Assembly (NCBI RefSeq): GCF_037996765.1
Contig: NZ_JBBNAD010000004.1
Coordinates: 1,097,563-1,161,562 of the forward strand
DNA from: Bdellovibrio sp. GT3
GTDB lineage: Bacteria > Bdellovibrionota > Bdellovibrionia > Bdellovibrionales > Bdellovibrionaceae
Reading direction: 5' to 3'
DNA: 64,000 bases
The position numbers and the translations under genes are program-made. This document shows positions 10,759 to 18,872 of the stretch, piece by piece (position 1 is the stretch's first letter; each line of letters begins with the position of its first letter). A model generated the notes under the pieces. The model saw only the letters and a program-made list of their open reading frames with translations, was not told the origin of the DNA and did not search any database.

Positions 10759-10782
10759 GCCCTGATGAAAAATCAAACCCCT

Positions 10783-10822
10783 AAAATGAAAAAGGCTCAC
10801 CCCACATGGTGGAAGCGAGCCT
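10783..10822 (-). terminator. Rho-independent terminator for the secreted nuclease-like gene
   Basis: Read on the minus strand, AGGCTC pairs with GAGCCT around an inner CCAC/GTGG stem, followed by a T-rich tract. It lies 30 bases beyond the stop of the gene at 10,853-11,332, which is transcribed toward it. Confidence 0.75.
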
Positions 10823-10852
10823 AACCCCTCGATGAGAGATATTTAATTCAGA

Positions 10853-11332
10853 CTAAAGATCTTGAACGCGAGCCAAGATTGCTGGAACTTCGCTAAGGTT
10901 GTTCTTAGCGCGCATGATGATTTGGACAGCGTCTTTTTGAAGAAGCTTGCCTTGAGCCATTTTCTCACAAAGAAGACCTTCCAAAGGATCTGTGATCTCG
11001 TAAACTTCTTTGTATTGTGGCCATAGGTTTTTGATATCGTTAGAACCACCCATGCAAAGTGGGATGTAATGGTCAATTTTGAAATCCTGACGATTCATGG
11101 AACGAGTGTGGAAACCCAACTGTTGATCGTATGCTGCGAAACGACCTTTTTTAGTTTGAGTATCAACATCGCGCTCGCAATAGTTGATTTGCTCAGGGTA
11201 ACGGTGCTCCGTCGGACGATTGCACAACGCACCAGGAGTCAGATTTGAATCTGGCCCTGTTGGATAAGCATCTTGTGCGAAGGATGAAAGGGAAACGACT
11301 AGTACTGCGCAAAGAACAAATAGGTTCTTCAT
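10853..11332 (-). CDS. Secreted HNH-type nuclease-like protein
   Basis: A 159-residue protein with a clear signal peptide (residues 1-20, cleavage after SSFAQ). The mature part contains an HNH-like signature: Asp87-His88 in KIDHYIPL, then Gly-Gly-Ser-Asn-Asp (95-99) and Asn102-Leu-Trp-Pro-Gln, matching the DH...N...N arrangement of beta-beta-alpha metal nucleases. Four cysteines outside the signal peptide (37, 52, 93, 122) could form disulfides in the periplasm. Upstream, GGAG precedes the ATG, and two inverted repeats lie in the leader. It stands alone with its own terminator. Activity on DNA or RNA is inferred from the motif only; extracellular prey nucleic acid is a plausible target. Confidence 0.8.
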   Translation of the reverse strand: MKNLFVLCAVLVVSLSSFAQDAYPTGPDSNLTPGALCNRPTEHRYPEQINYCERDVDTQTKKGRFAAYDQQLGFHTRSMNRQDFKIDHYIPLCMGGSNDIKNLWPQYKEVYEITDPLEGLLCEKMAQGKLLQKDAVQIIMRAKNNLSEVPAILARVQDL

Positions 11333-11662
11333 ATATCTCCAAATAGTCTGCCATTAATACTGGTGGCAGGTAGAAACGACGGACCATATTTCCGTCATAT
11401 ATTCAGGGTTCAACTTGCGGCTACTGCTACCAATCCCATTTCCAGATTGCAATTCAAATTTGTACCACAAAATTTCGTGACGCGCCCCTGAATACTCCAA
11501 GCCCACCAATTAACAATTGTAAACTATCAATTCCCTTAACATTTCCCCAAAAACCGCCCGGTTTTCATATATTTACGCAACGTGTAATTTGGCCAAAAAA
11601 AAGCCCCACCATCAAGGTGAGGCTAATTTAGCGTGCCGGAAAATTCGATTTACCGGTGCGTT
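11333..11662. promoter_or_regulatory. 330-base non-coding region with leader inverted repeats
   Basis: Holds the leader and promoter region of the minus-strand nuclease-like gene on one side and the terminator of the upstream gene (11,595-11,624) on the other. Two inverted repeats lie close to the nuclease start: CTGCCA-N10-TGGCAG at 11,348-11,369 and GACGGA-N7-TCCGTC at 11,378-11,396. Either could be an operator or an RNA hairpin in the 5' leader. No convincing open frame was seen in the rest, which is AT-rich. Confidence 0.5.
11595..11624 (-). terminator. Rho-independent terminator of the H1-like gene
   Basis: On the minus strand GCCTCACC pairs with GGTGGGGC (one G-T) across a five-base loop and runs directly into nine T. 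It lies 39 bases after the stop codon of the gene at 11,663-12,577. Confidence 0.85.
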
Positions 11663-12577
11663 CTAGTACTCATCGTCATCAGAGACGCTGCCACCAGAAT
11701 CACCCATGCCGCGCACTTCTTCGATAAACGCGTTCGTATCCTCTTCAAATTCCCCTTCACCAGCTGATTCATCGATCTCCAGCTCTTGGATCGCAGCCAG
11801 GAAGTCCTTCTCAGTTCGAAGGTCACGGCGGATCATCTCAAGGAATTTATCCGGATAACGAGACGTCAATTCCTCAACGTAACGCTCCAGTTTTCCATCA
11901 GTAAGGATTTTCTTACGAACTTGGATTTTCTTCCAGAACAACAGGTAGTGATAACGGCAGTACACATCAACCACAGCCACTTGATCGCAATCGCGAGCAC
12001 GGCAGTAGCGGCGACCTTCAGCATCCGTCAAAACAATCTCTTCGTCAGATTTGTCTTTCTCTTCCGCTGTCCAGTCCTCGATGACTTCGATTTCCTCTTC
12101 GGATTCCTCGACAGCCTTCAATTCCTCTTCGTACTCACCAATTTCGTCACCCATCATGGCGTCGTCATCAGCGATAAAGTCGTCATCCATATCGGATTCT
12201 TCTTTTTCCTTTTTGCCTTTGCCTTTTTTCGGTGCTTTCGCATCCTTCTTAGGTGCAACGGCTTTTTCAGGAGCAGGGACTGGTGCCGCCTTTTTCTCGA
12301 CTTTTTCCTTTTTGGAAACTTCAGCTTTAGTTTCTTTAACTTCCTTTACGGATTTCGCGGAAACTTTCGCCTTCGGTTCAACTTTGGCTTCGACTTTTTT
12401 CTTAACTTCCGGCTTTTTAGGAGCTGCCTTTGCAGGAGCTTTCTCGGCCTTCTTTTTAACAACAGTCTTAGGCGCTGCCTTTTTAGGGGCTGGTTTAGAC
12501 GCAGCTTTTACCGGCGCTTTTTTAGCGGGTTTAGCTGGAGTCTTTGCTGCGGGCTTCTTTTTTACGATTTTTGCCAT
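11663..12577 (-). CDS. Histone-H1-like basic N-terminus fused to acidic linker and Cys/His motif domain
   Basis: A 304-residue protein in three zones. Residues 1-125 are a Lys/Ala/Pro-rich, low-complexity tail resembling bacterial histone H1-like proteins. Residues 126-185 are strongly acidic. Residues 190-270 form a compact domain starting with Cys-x4-Cys-x9-Cys-x2-His (Cys192, Cys197, Cys207, His210), a probable zinc site, followed by predicted helices (RKKILTDGKLERYVEEL). The C-terminus is again acidic. The basic tail suggests DNA or RNA binding; the zinc site is inferred from spacing. I know of no assigned function. It has its own terminator. Confidence 0.8.
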   Translation of the reverse strand: MAKIVKKKPAAKTPAKPAKKAPVKAASKPAPKKAAPKTVVKKKAEKAPAKAAPKKPEVKKKVEAKVEPKAKVSAKSVKEVKETKAEVSKKEKVEKKAAPVPAPEKAVAPKKDAKAPKKGKGKKEKEESDMDDDFIADDDAMMGDEIGEYEEELKAVEESEEEIEVIEDWTAEEKDKSDEEIVLTDAEGRRYCRARDCDQVAVVDVYCRYHYLLFWKKIQVRKKILTDGKLERYVEELTSRYPDKFLEMIRRDLRTEKDFLAAIQELEIDESAGEGEFEEDTNAFIEEVRGMGDSGGSVSDDDEY

Positions 12578-12645
12578 TGTTTTACCTAGTTGACGGTGAT
12601 GAATGTACCTTCAAATACCTGAATCATAGAGCTTGGGCTGTCAAC

Positions 12646-13629
12646 TCATTTTACTTGAATTGTTGTCTCTTGGCCGCGTACCGAAATACTGCCTCTTTGT
12701 GCTGTGCCACGCAGACGCCCCCGCACACTTTTCTCAGAACTTAACTTGCTGACTCTGAGTTCGTTGGGAACAAAAATTTCCCCATCGACTGTGTACAGAT
12801 TGACGCTGGCCCCCGAAGCCGCTGGAGAGATGATATTAACACGACCCGCTTTGGATTTTACATCGACCTCTGAATCCAAAGTCATGTTGATAGTGACATT
12901 GCCATCTTGATTCTGCCCCTCAAGACGACCTTGAAACGCCTGAAGACTCAAACTCCCCTTGCCATTTTCAAATTGAATTGTTCCGGACCCTTGGTTCACT
13001 TTTCCTGTCGCCTGCTGCGTCGTAAGCGAGACAAAGCCGCGAACTTTTTCCAGATTCAATTGACCCGAAAACATCGAGGCATCCACGTCCCCTTGGATAT
13101 TTTTTAAGTTCATGGCACCAGAATATCCATCAGCGTTAACGCGCCCCACATGGTCAGCAACGCTGATCTCGCCCTTTTGTACATAGAGCTGCAAAGTACC
13201 TGTCCCATTGGCTGTGGCAACGCGTCCTGAAGTCATGCTCACTTTCAGATCTTTGCTCCATCTTTGAGCAACAACGCTGCCACTCTTAAGCTGAACTTCC
13301 ACTGGCACAGCAGCACCGGAAATTTCGATCTTTTTCGCTTGGGAGCTCGCTTTCGGCAAGATATTCATCCAGGTTTTCTTGCTCCCGAATTCATTCATGG
13401 AGACTTCAATGATATTCTCTTTTTTGGTAACCACATAGGCACCTTCAAAACCCGACTCTTCAACACCTGAGATTTTTACAGAATTTGCGCCGGGAGCTGC
13501 GACCAGTTGAACCTGGGCGTCGAGGCCCTTAATAACCAAACGAGTTCCTTCCTGCACAGGAGCCTCAAATGTGGCTGCCCAAAGAGGCTGAACGAAAAGA
13601 CTTATCAAGATGACGGTGATCGCTGACAT
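12646..13629 (-). CDS. Exported DUF4097-like beta-helix protein
   Basis: A 327-residue protein with a signal peptide (about 1-19, ending in PLWAA). The mature part is made of repeating short beta strands with Gly/Asn turns (for example GRVNADGYSGAMNLKNI, GQLNLEKVRGFVSL), the pattern of DUF4097/adhesin-like solenoids. No cysteine cluster or catalytic motif is visible. GGAGAC precedes the ATG. It probably resides in the periplasm or outer surface. It is transcribed away from the thiolase gene across an 83-base divergent region, and toward the H1-like gene 68 bases downstream, with which it may share a transcript. Confidence 0.75.
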   Translation of the reverse strand: MSAITVILISLFVQPLWAATFEAPVQEGTRLVIKGLDAQVQLVAAPGANSVKISGVEESGFEGAYVVTKKENIIEVSMNEFGSKKTWMNILPKASSQAKKIEISGAAVPVEVQLKSGSVVAQRWSKDLKVSMTSGRVATANGTGTLQLYVQKGEISVADHVGRVNADGYSGAMNLKNIQGDVDASMFSGQLNLEKVRGFVSLTTQQATGKVNQGSGTIQFENGKGSLSLQAFQGRLEGQNQDGNVTINMTLDSEVDVKSKAGRVNIISPAASGASVNLYTVDGEIFVPNELRVSKLSSEKSVRGRLRGTAQRGSISVRGQETTIQVK

Positions 13630-13712
13630 GCGTTGTCTCCAAATTCTGAAATATTGACTCAGACTCTATTTAAGATAATTTTTTTACGATTTTCAACATG
13701 AAGAGGTGAATT

Positions 13713-14888
13713 ATGGAAAATGTAGTGATTGTCAGCAGCGTCAGAACTCCTGTCGCATCCTTTCAAGGTGGTTTCGGTGCAGTACCTGCTCCCAAACTAG
13801 GCGCCGCTGCGATTAAAGAAGCTTTGAATCGCGCTGGTGTTTCCCCAAATGAGATCGACGAAGTGATTATGGGTGAGGTATTGACTGCAGGTGTGGGACA
13901 AGCTCCAGCTCGTCAAGCTGCTCTTTATGCTGGACTTGGCAACAACACTCCGTGCATGACGATCAATAAAGTTTGCGGTTCTGGCTTGAAGGCCGTGATG
14001 CTTGCCGCTGATAATATCAAATTGGGCAACACCAAAATTGCAATCGCTGGTGGTCAGGAAAACATGACTTTGGCTCCGCACTTGTTGGAAAACTCCCGTT
14101 CTGGTTACCGCATGGGACCAACGCAAATGACTGACTCCATGATCAAAGATGGTCTTTGGGATCCGTACAATAATTTCCATATGGGAAATGCCGCAGAGAT
14201 TTGCGTAAAAGAACATAACTTCACTCGCGAGCAACAAGATGCTTTCGCAGTCGATTCTTACAAAAAAGCACAAAAAGCCTGGGCTGATGGCGTATTCAAA
14301 AACGAAATCGTTCCGGTGACTGTTGCGGGCCGCAAAGGTGACGTGGTTATCGATAAAGACGAAGAGCCATTCAACACCAACTTCGATAAAATTCCAGGAT
14401 TGAAACCGGCTTTCGATAAAGCGGGCACAATCACGGCGGCAAATGCTTCCAAAATCAACGACGGGGGCGCAGCTCACGTTTTGATGTCTGAGTCTGAAGC
14501 TAAAAAACGTGGCGCAAAACCTTTGGCTAAAATTGTAGCGCACGGAACTTTCGCGCACGAGCCTAAATACTTCACAACAGCACCTGTTGGCGCGATCAAG
14601 AAAGCTTTGGATAAAGCGGGCTTGAAAGTGGGCGACATCGATCTTTGGGAAATCAACGAGGCTTTCGCAGTTGTCACTCAAGTGGCAATGAAGGAATTGG
14701 AAATCCCTGCTGAAAAAGTAAATGTGCACGGTGGTGCCGTTGCTATCGGTCACCCGATCGGTGCTTCTGGGGCTCGTATCCTGACGACATTGGTCCATGC
14801 TCTTCACACTCATAACAAACGCTATGGTTTGGCGACTTTGTGTATTGGTGGCGGCGAAGCGGTGGCTTTGATCATCGAAAAGGCGTAA
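13713..14888 (+). CDS. atoB: Acetyl-CoA acetyltransferase (thiolase)
   Basis: Condenses or cleaves acetoacetyl-CoA/acetyl-CoA. The 391-residue length is standard. The nucleophile Cys88 sits in INKVCGSGLKAV. The C-terminal catalytic motifs NEAFA, GGAVAIGHPIGASGAR and LCIGGGE are all present. An AGAGGTG precedes the ATG. It is followed by the two CoA-transferase subunit genes at 3- and 2-base spacings, so the three form an acetoacetate/ketone-body operon: the transferase activates acetoacetate with succinyl-CoA and thiolase splits it into two acetyl-CoA. The biosynthetic direction cannot be excluded. Confidence 0.95.
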   Translation: MENVVIVSSVRTPVASFQGGFGAVPAPKLGAAAIKEALNRAGVSPNEIDEVIMGEVLTAGVGQAPARQAALYAGLGNNTPCMTINKVCGSGLKAVMLAADNIKLGNTKIAIAGGQENMTLAPHLLENSRSGYRMGPTQMTDSMIKDGLWDPYNNFHMGNAAEICVKEHNFTREQQDAFAVDSYKKAQKAWADGVFKNEIVPVTVAGRKGDVVIDKDEEPFNTNFDKIPGLKPAFDKAGTITAANASKINDGGAAHVLMSESEAKKRGAKPLAKIVAHGTFAHEPKYFTTAPVGAIKKALDKAGLKVGDIDLWEINEAFAVVTQVAMKELEIPAEKVNVHGGAVAIGHPIGASGARILTTLVHALHTHNKRYGLATLCIGGGEAVALIIEKA

Positions 14889-14891
14889 GCC

Positions 14892-15590
14892 ATGAGCAAA
14901 AAAGTTTATAAAGACGCCATGTCTGCCCTTGACGGGGTCAAAGACGGAATGACTTTGGTCGTTGGCGGCTTTGGTCTTTGTGGAATTCCTGAAAACTCCA
15001 TCGCGGCCCTTGTTGAACGCGGGGTTAAAAACCTGACGTGCGTTTCCAACAATGCCGGGGTGGATGATTTTGGATTGGGTTTGCTTTTACAAAAACGTCA
15101 GATCAAAAAAATGATCTCTTCCTACGTTGGTGAAAACGCCCTCTTTGAAAAACAATACATGAGCGGCGAACTTGACCTTGAGTTCTGCCCTCAAGGCACT
15201 TTGGCAGAACGCATTCGTGCCGGCGGCGCAGGTATCGCCGGATTCTATACTCCTACAGGAGTTGGAACTCTGGTTGCGGAAGGCAAAGAAATTAAAAACT
15301 TTGATGGCCGCGACTATGTTCTTGAGCGCGGCATCGTTGGTGACTTTGCCTTGGTCAAAGCCTGGAAGGGCGACAAGTTCGGCAATCTGATCTTCAGAAA
15401 AACCGCGCGCAATTTCAATCCCATGGCTGCAACTGCGGGTAAAATCACAGTGGCCGAAGTTGAGGAATTGGTTGAAGTGGGAGAATTGGATCCGGATCAG
15501 GTTCACACTCCAGGTGTGTTCGTTCAAAGAATCTTTCAAGGAACGAACTATCAAAAACGCATCGAACAGCGCACAGTGAGCAAGGGATAG
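14892..15590 (+). CDS. scoA: Succinyl-CoA:3-ketoacid CoA-transferase subunit A
   Basis: Alpha subunit of the class I CoA-transferase that moves CoA from succinyl-CoA to acetoacetate. The N-terminal CoA-binding signature [13 protein letters not shown] appears at about residues 24-36, and the stretch [21 protein letters not shown] is typical of this subunit. Its 232 residues match the usual length. The start follows the thiolase stop by 3 bases, and the partner subunit begins 2 bases after its own stop. The two subunits are expected to form a heterotetramer in the cytoplasm. Confidence 0.95.
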   Translation: MSKKVYKDAMSALDGVKDGMTLVVGGFGLCGIPENSIAALVERGVKNLTCVSNNAGVDDFGLGLLLQKRQIKKMISSYVGENALFEKQYMSGELDLEFCPQGTLAERIRAGGAGIAGFYTPTGVGTLVAEGKEIKNFDGRDYVLERGIVGDFALVKAWKGDKFGNLIFRKTARNFNPMAATAGKITVAEVEELVEVGELDPDQVHTPGVFVQRIFQGTNYQKRIEQRTVSKG

Positions 15591-15592
15591 TT

Positions 15593-16249
15593 ATGCCTTT
15601 AACAAGAGAACAAATTGCACAACGAATCTCCAAAGAAGTTCAGGATGGTTACTGCGTAAATCTTGGAATTGGCATTCCAACTTTGGTTGCCAACTACATT
15701 CCGAAAGGAATGTCCGTTATGTTACAGAGCGAAAACGGTCTTTTGGGAATGGGCGCTTACCCAACTGAAGACAAAGTCGACGCGGATCTGGTGAATGCCG
15801 GCAAACAAACTGTGACAGCAGTTCCAGGAGCGAGTTTCTTTTCCAGCGCAGACAGCTTTGCGATGATTCGTGGTGGCCACGTGGACCTTACAGTTTTGGG
15901 CGCCATGGAAGTCGATGAGCAAGGCTCCATCGCCAACTGGATGGTTCCTGGAAAAATGGTTAAGGGAATGGGCGGCGCCATGGATCTTGTAGCCGGCGCC
16001 CGCAACGTGATCGTAGCCATGCAACACACTGACAAAGAAGGAAACTCCAAACTTCGCACCAAGTGCACTCTGCCTTTGACTGGCATCAAGTGTATCAAGA
16101 AAATCGTCAGCGATTTCGGTGTGATCGAAGTGACAGATCAAGGATTCGTTTTAAAAGAATATGCTCCTGATTTATCACCAGAAAAAGTTCTTGCTGCGAC
16201 AGAGGGCAAAATGACAATTGCGCCTGACTGCAAAGCGATGACTTTCTAA
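15593..16249 (+). CDS. scoB: Succinyl-CoA:3-ketoacid CoA-transferase subunit B
   Basis: Beta subunit carrying the catalytic glutamate that forms the glutamyl-CoA thioester, here Glu47 in LQSENGLLGMG. The glycine-rich NLGIGIPTLVANY stretch (about 23-35) is also standard. At 218 residues it is full length. It is third in the thiolase-scoA-scoB operon. A 99-base gap with a hairpin (16,291-16,311) separates it from the cyclic-nucleotide-binding gene downstream. Confidence 0.95.
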   Translation: MPLTREQIAQRISKEVQDGYCVNLGIGIPTLVANYIPKGMSVMLQSENGLLGMGAYPTEDKVDADLVNAGKQTVTAVPGASFFSSADSFAMIRGGHVDLTVLGAMEVDEQGSIANWMVPGKMVKGMGGAMDLVAGARNVIVAMQHTDKEGNSKLRTKCTLPLTGIKCIKKIVSDFGVIEVTDQGFVLKEYAPDLSPEKVLAATEGKMTIAPDCKAMTF

Positions 16250-16290
16250 GGTAAGTCCATACCAACGTCCAGCCTCCTTCCTACAAATTG

Positions 16291-16311
16291 CCCTGAACTT
16301 TTGTTTCAGGG
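16291..16311. repeat. Short hairpin between scoB and the cNMP-binding gene
   Basis: CCCTGAA and TTCAGGG form a perfect 7-bp stem around a seven-base loop. There is no T-tract after it, so it is not a classical terminator. It could be a weak terminator, an operator or a transcript-stabilising hairpin. Confidence 0.45.
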
Positions 16312-16348
16312 ATACTAAATACAACAATTTCTCGGGAAGGATCTGGGC

Positions 16349-17329
16349 GTGGCTGAGGCTAAGAAGCTTGCAAAAGACAATTACTTGTTTCGTGAAGGTG
16401 ATGCAGCGGATGCGATGTACATCATTAAATCCGGTCTGCTGGCTGTAACGAAAACCAAAGGCCAATCTGAAGTCATGCTTGCCGAAATCAATCCTGGCGC
16501 CATGGTTGGCGAGATGGGTTTGTTCGACAACAAACCTCGCAGCGCAAACGTCAAAGCCATCAAGGAAACTGAAGTCATTGCCCTGCCCTATGACTCTCTG
16601 AACAAACAACTTGATCAGTTGCCAGTATGGGTTCGCGCGATTTTAAAAAATCTGAATGAAACTATTCGTGAATCCAACAAAAAGATCAAACAACTTGAAA
16701 CTGCAAATGCAGATGAAGAGCGTTTCCCACCTCATGTGATCAATAAATTCATGTCGATCCTGAATTTCGTGTTTAACAAATACGGAAAACCTGAAGCCAC
16801 AGGCGTCAGTATTTCCTCCGTACTGCTTCGCAATTACACGATTCAGATTTTTCAGGAAGCCACAAATAAAATGACCGCGATGGTGAATGCCCTGACTGAA
16901 CTGGGTTATCTGACACAGGAAGATCGTGGCGACGGCACACAGAAAATTACCAACCTCAAAGCGGCCGAGTTATTTGCATTTGTTGATTGGTACAACGACT
17001 GGTTGTTTAAACAGGAAAAAGACCGCAAAGAACCACTGACAGAACAAGAATGCAAAGTTCTGAATGCACTGATTCTATTTGCTAAAAAAGTTCCGACCGA
17101 CAACAAAGGTCTGAATAAAGTTGATTTAAGCGTTGTGCAAAATGAATCCATGAAGGAAGTCGGCGCACTGATTAAACCCGACGACGCCAACAGCCTGGTT
17201 GAGAAAAAATACCTGGGCGACAAGATCATGGACGGCACATCCGTCTTCGCTCCAGTGGAGCTTCCCTTCGTGGAGCCACAAGCCCAAAACTGGTCACTGG
17301 TAAACAATCTGAAAAAGAAACTGCGCTAG
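16349..17329 (+). CDS. Cyclic-nucleotide-binding domain protein
   Basis: A 326-residue cytoplasmic protein. Residues about 8-125 are a cNMP-binding (CRP/PKA-R type) domain: LFREGDAADAMYIIKSG, then the phosphate-binding cassette GEMGLFDNKPRSANVKA, which keeps the Glu and Arg used to bind cAMP/cGMP. Residues 130-326 are helical and do not obviously contain a CRP helix-turn-helix, though EDRGDGTQKITNL resembles a winged-helix hairpin. It may be a cNMP-regulated scaffold or transcription factor. The GTG start is chosen because AAGGA lies upstream. A bidirectional terminator follows at 17,331. Confidence 0.88.
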   Translation: MAEAKKLAKDNYLFREGDAADAMYIIKSGLLAVTKTKGQSEVMLAEINPGAMVGEMGLFDNKPRSANVKAIKETEVIALPYDSLNKQLDQLPVWVRAILKNLNETIRESNKKIKQLETANADEERFPPHVINKFMSILNFVFNKYGKPEATGVSISSVLLRNYTIQIFQEATNKMTAMVNALTELGYLTQEDRGDGTQKITNLKAAELFAFVDWYNDWLFKQEKDRKEPLTEQECKVLNALILFAKKVPTDNKGLNKVDLSVVQNESMKEVGALIKPDDANSLVEKKYLGDKIMDGTSVFAPVELPFVEPQAQNWSLVNNLKKKLR

Positions 17330-17330
17330 A

Positions 17331-17371
17331 AAAACAAAAAGGCTTTAGTGATGAACTAAAGCCTTTTTTTT
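17331..17371. terminator. Bidirectional terminator between the cNMP-binding gene and pyk
   Basis: GGCTTTAGT / ACTAAAGCC with loop GATGA, flanked by an A-rich run on the left and a T-run on the right. It can end both convergent transcripts. Confidence 0.92.
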
Positions 17372-17379
17372 ATTTTGAA

Positions 17380-18867
17380 TTAATCAATGCTTGGATCTGT
17401 TTGACAGCGCATTGGCAATTGCTCATCCGGCAAACGTACCAGACTCTCTGCACCCACAGTGTGAACATAGAGTGAGTTTGTTTTGATACCACTCGCGATA
17501 GGCTGCCCCAAAGTTAGGATCACCTTATCACCGGTTTTTGACAAACCATGAGTCACCAACAACTTATCAACTTCAGACAGAATGTCTTCCATGTTTTTAT
17601 AAGGTTTGATCGCGTGAGTTTGAATACCCCAGTTCAATTCCATCGAGTTCAACACTTCATGATGTTGAGTCACGGAAATGATGCGGGCCTTGGGACGGAA
17701 GCTGGAAATGATGCTTGCTGTTTTACCTGTGCTGGTTAAACAGATGATTGCTGTGGCATTCAACTTCAACGCACTCAAAGACGCACTGGCAGCAATAGCC
17801 GCAGGTGTGCTCAAGAACTCACTTTCAAGAGAGATCTTATAGTATTTCTCCTCGTTGCGCTCAACCTCCAGAATGATCTCATGCATGGTGCGAATAGCTT
17901 TAAATGGATGTTTACCACTTGCCGATTCAGCCGACAGCATCAAGGCATCAGAACCATCCAAAACCGCATTGGCCACGTCTGTGATTTCAGCACGTGTTGG
18001 ACGAGGATTTTCAATCATACTCTCAAGCATCTGAGTCGCCGTGATTACCGGACGCCCCAACTGATTGCAGACATTGATGATACGCTTTTGGAAACCAGGA
18101 AGACGACTCTGACCCACTTCAACAGCAAGGTCACCACGAGCCACCATGACAGCGTCTGAAAGACGGCAGATCTCTTCAAGATTCTCCAACGCCTCGATCA
18201 TTTCAATTTTAGCAATGATCTTAGCCTGTGAACCACGGGATTCGATAATCTCACGCAGTTTGCGAATATCACGGGCATGGCGAACAAAACTCAAAGCAAT
18301 GTAGTCGACCTTGTTGGCAATACCAAATTCAAGATCCTCAAGATCCTTCGGAGTCATTGGATCCACCGGTAAATTCACACCCGGAAGATTCATACCTTTA
18401 CGGTCCTTCAGGATGCCGCCGTCAATAACAACAACATCAACCTCTTCACCGCGAACCTGCAATACTTCGACTTGCATAAGGCCGTCATCCAAAAGAATGC
18501 GTGTGCCCGGAGCGCAAGCCAGCGGAAGCTCTTTAAAGTCTGAAGGAATCAAACCTTGGCGTCCTAATACCGGAGCCGTGGTGAAGGTGAACTTCTCACC
18601 AGGTTTAATTTCAAGCTTTCCATTTTCAATTTTTCCGACGCGGATTTTAGGCCCCTGCAAATCCTGGAGGATCGTCACTGGAGCACTCAAGTCTTTGGAA
18701 AGTTTACGGAGTGAGTGAATCACTTTTAAATGATCTTCATGGGTCCCGTGAGAAAAGTTAAGGCGAGCCACATTCATGCCCGCCTTAATTGCTTTTTCTA
18801 GGTTTTTCTCATCACGAGTAGACGGCCCGATGGTCGCCACAATCTTTGCTCGTCGGTCTGCTAACAT
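17380..18867 (-). CDS. pyk: Pyruvate kinase
   Basis: Converts phosphoenolpyruvate and ADP to pyruvate and ATP. The 495-residue protein has the N-terminal RAKIVATIGPSTRD, the active-site segment AKIEMIEALENLEEI with the catalytic Lys/Glu, and MVARGDLAVEVG and PRPTRAEITDVANAVLDGSDA, all diagnostic. The C-terminal allosteric domain is present. It is the last gene before the bidirectional terminator. Its ATG lies 5 bases after the stop of the long coiled-coil gene, and its ribosome-binding site (AGGAAGG) is inside that gene's 3' end, so the two are cotranscribed. Confidence 0.97.
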   Translation of the reverse strand: MLADRRAKIVATIGPSTRDEKNLEKAIKAGMNVARLNFSHGTHEDHLKVIHSLRKLSKDLSAPVTILQDLQGPKIRVGKIENGKLEIKPGEKFTFTTAPVLGRQGLIPSDFKELPLACAPGTRILLDDGLMQVEVLQVRGEEVDVVVIDGGILKDRKGMNLPGVNLPVDPMTPKDLEDLEFGIANKVDYIALSFVRHARDIRKLREIIESRGSQAKIIAKIEMIEALENLEEICRLSDAVMVARGDLAVEVGQSRLPGFQKRIINVCNQLGRPVITATQMLESMIENPRPTRAEITDVANAVLDGSDALMLSAESASGKHPFKAIRTMHEIILEVERNEEKYYKISLESEFLSTPAAIAASASLSALKLNATAIICLTSTGKTASIISSFRPKARIISVTQHHEVLNSMELNWGIQTHAIKPYKNMEDILSEVDKLLVTHGLSKTGDKVILTLGQPIASGIKTNSLYVHTVGAESLVRLPDEQLPMRCQTDPSID

Positions 18868-18872
18868 TGAAA

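Noticed and set aside
12051..12593. 180- and 267-codon plus-strand frames opposite the H1-like gene
   Set aside because: They arise from the Lys/Ala-rich code read in reverse (Phe/Ser-rich and low complexity) and have no ribosome-binding site.
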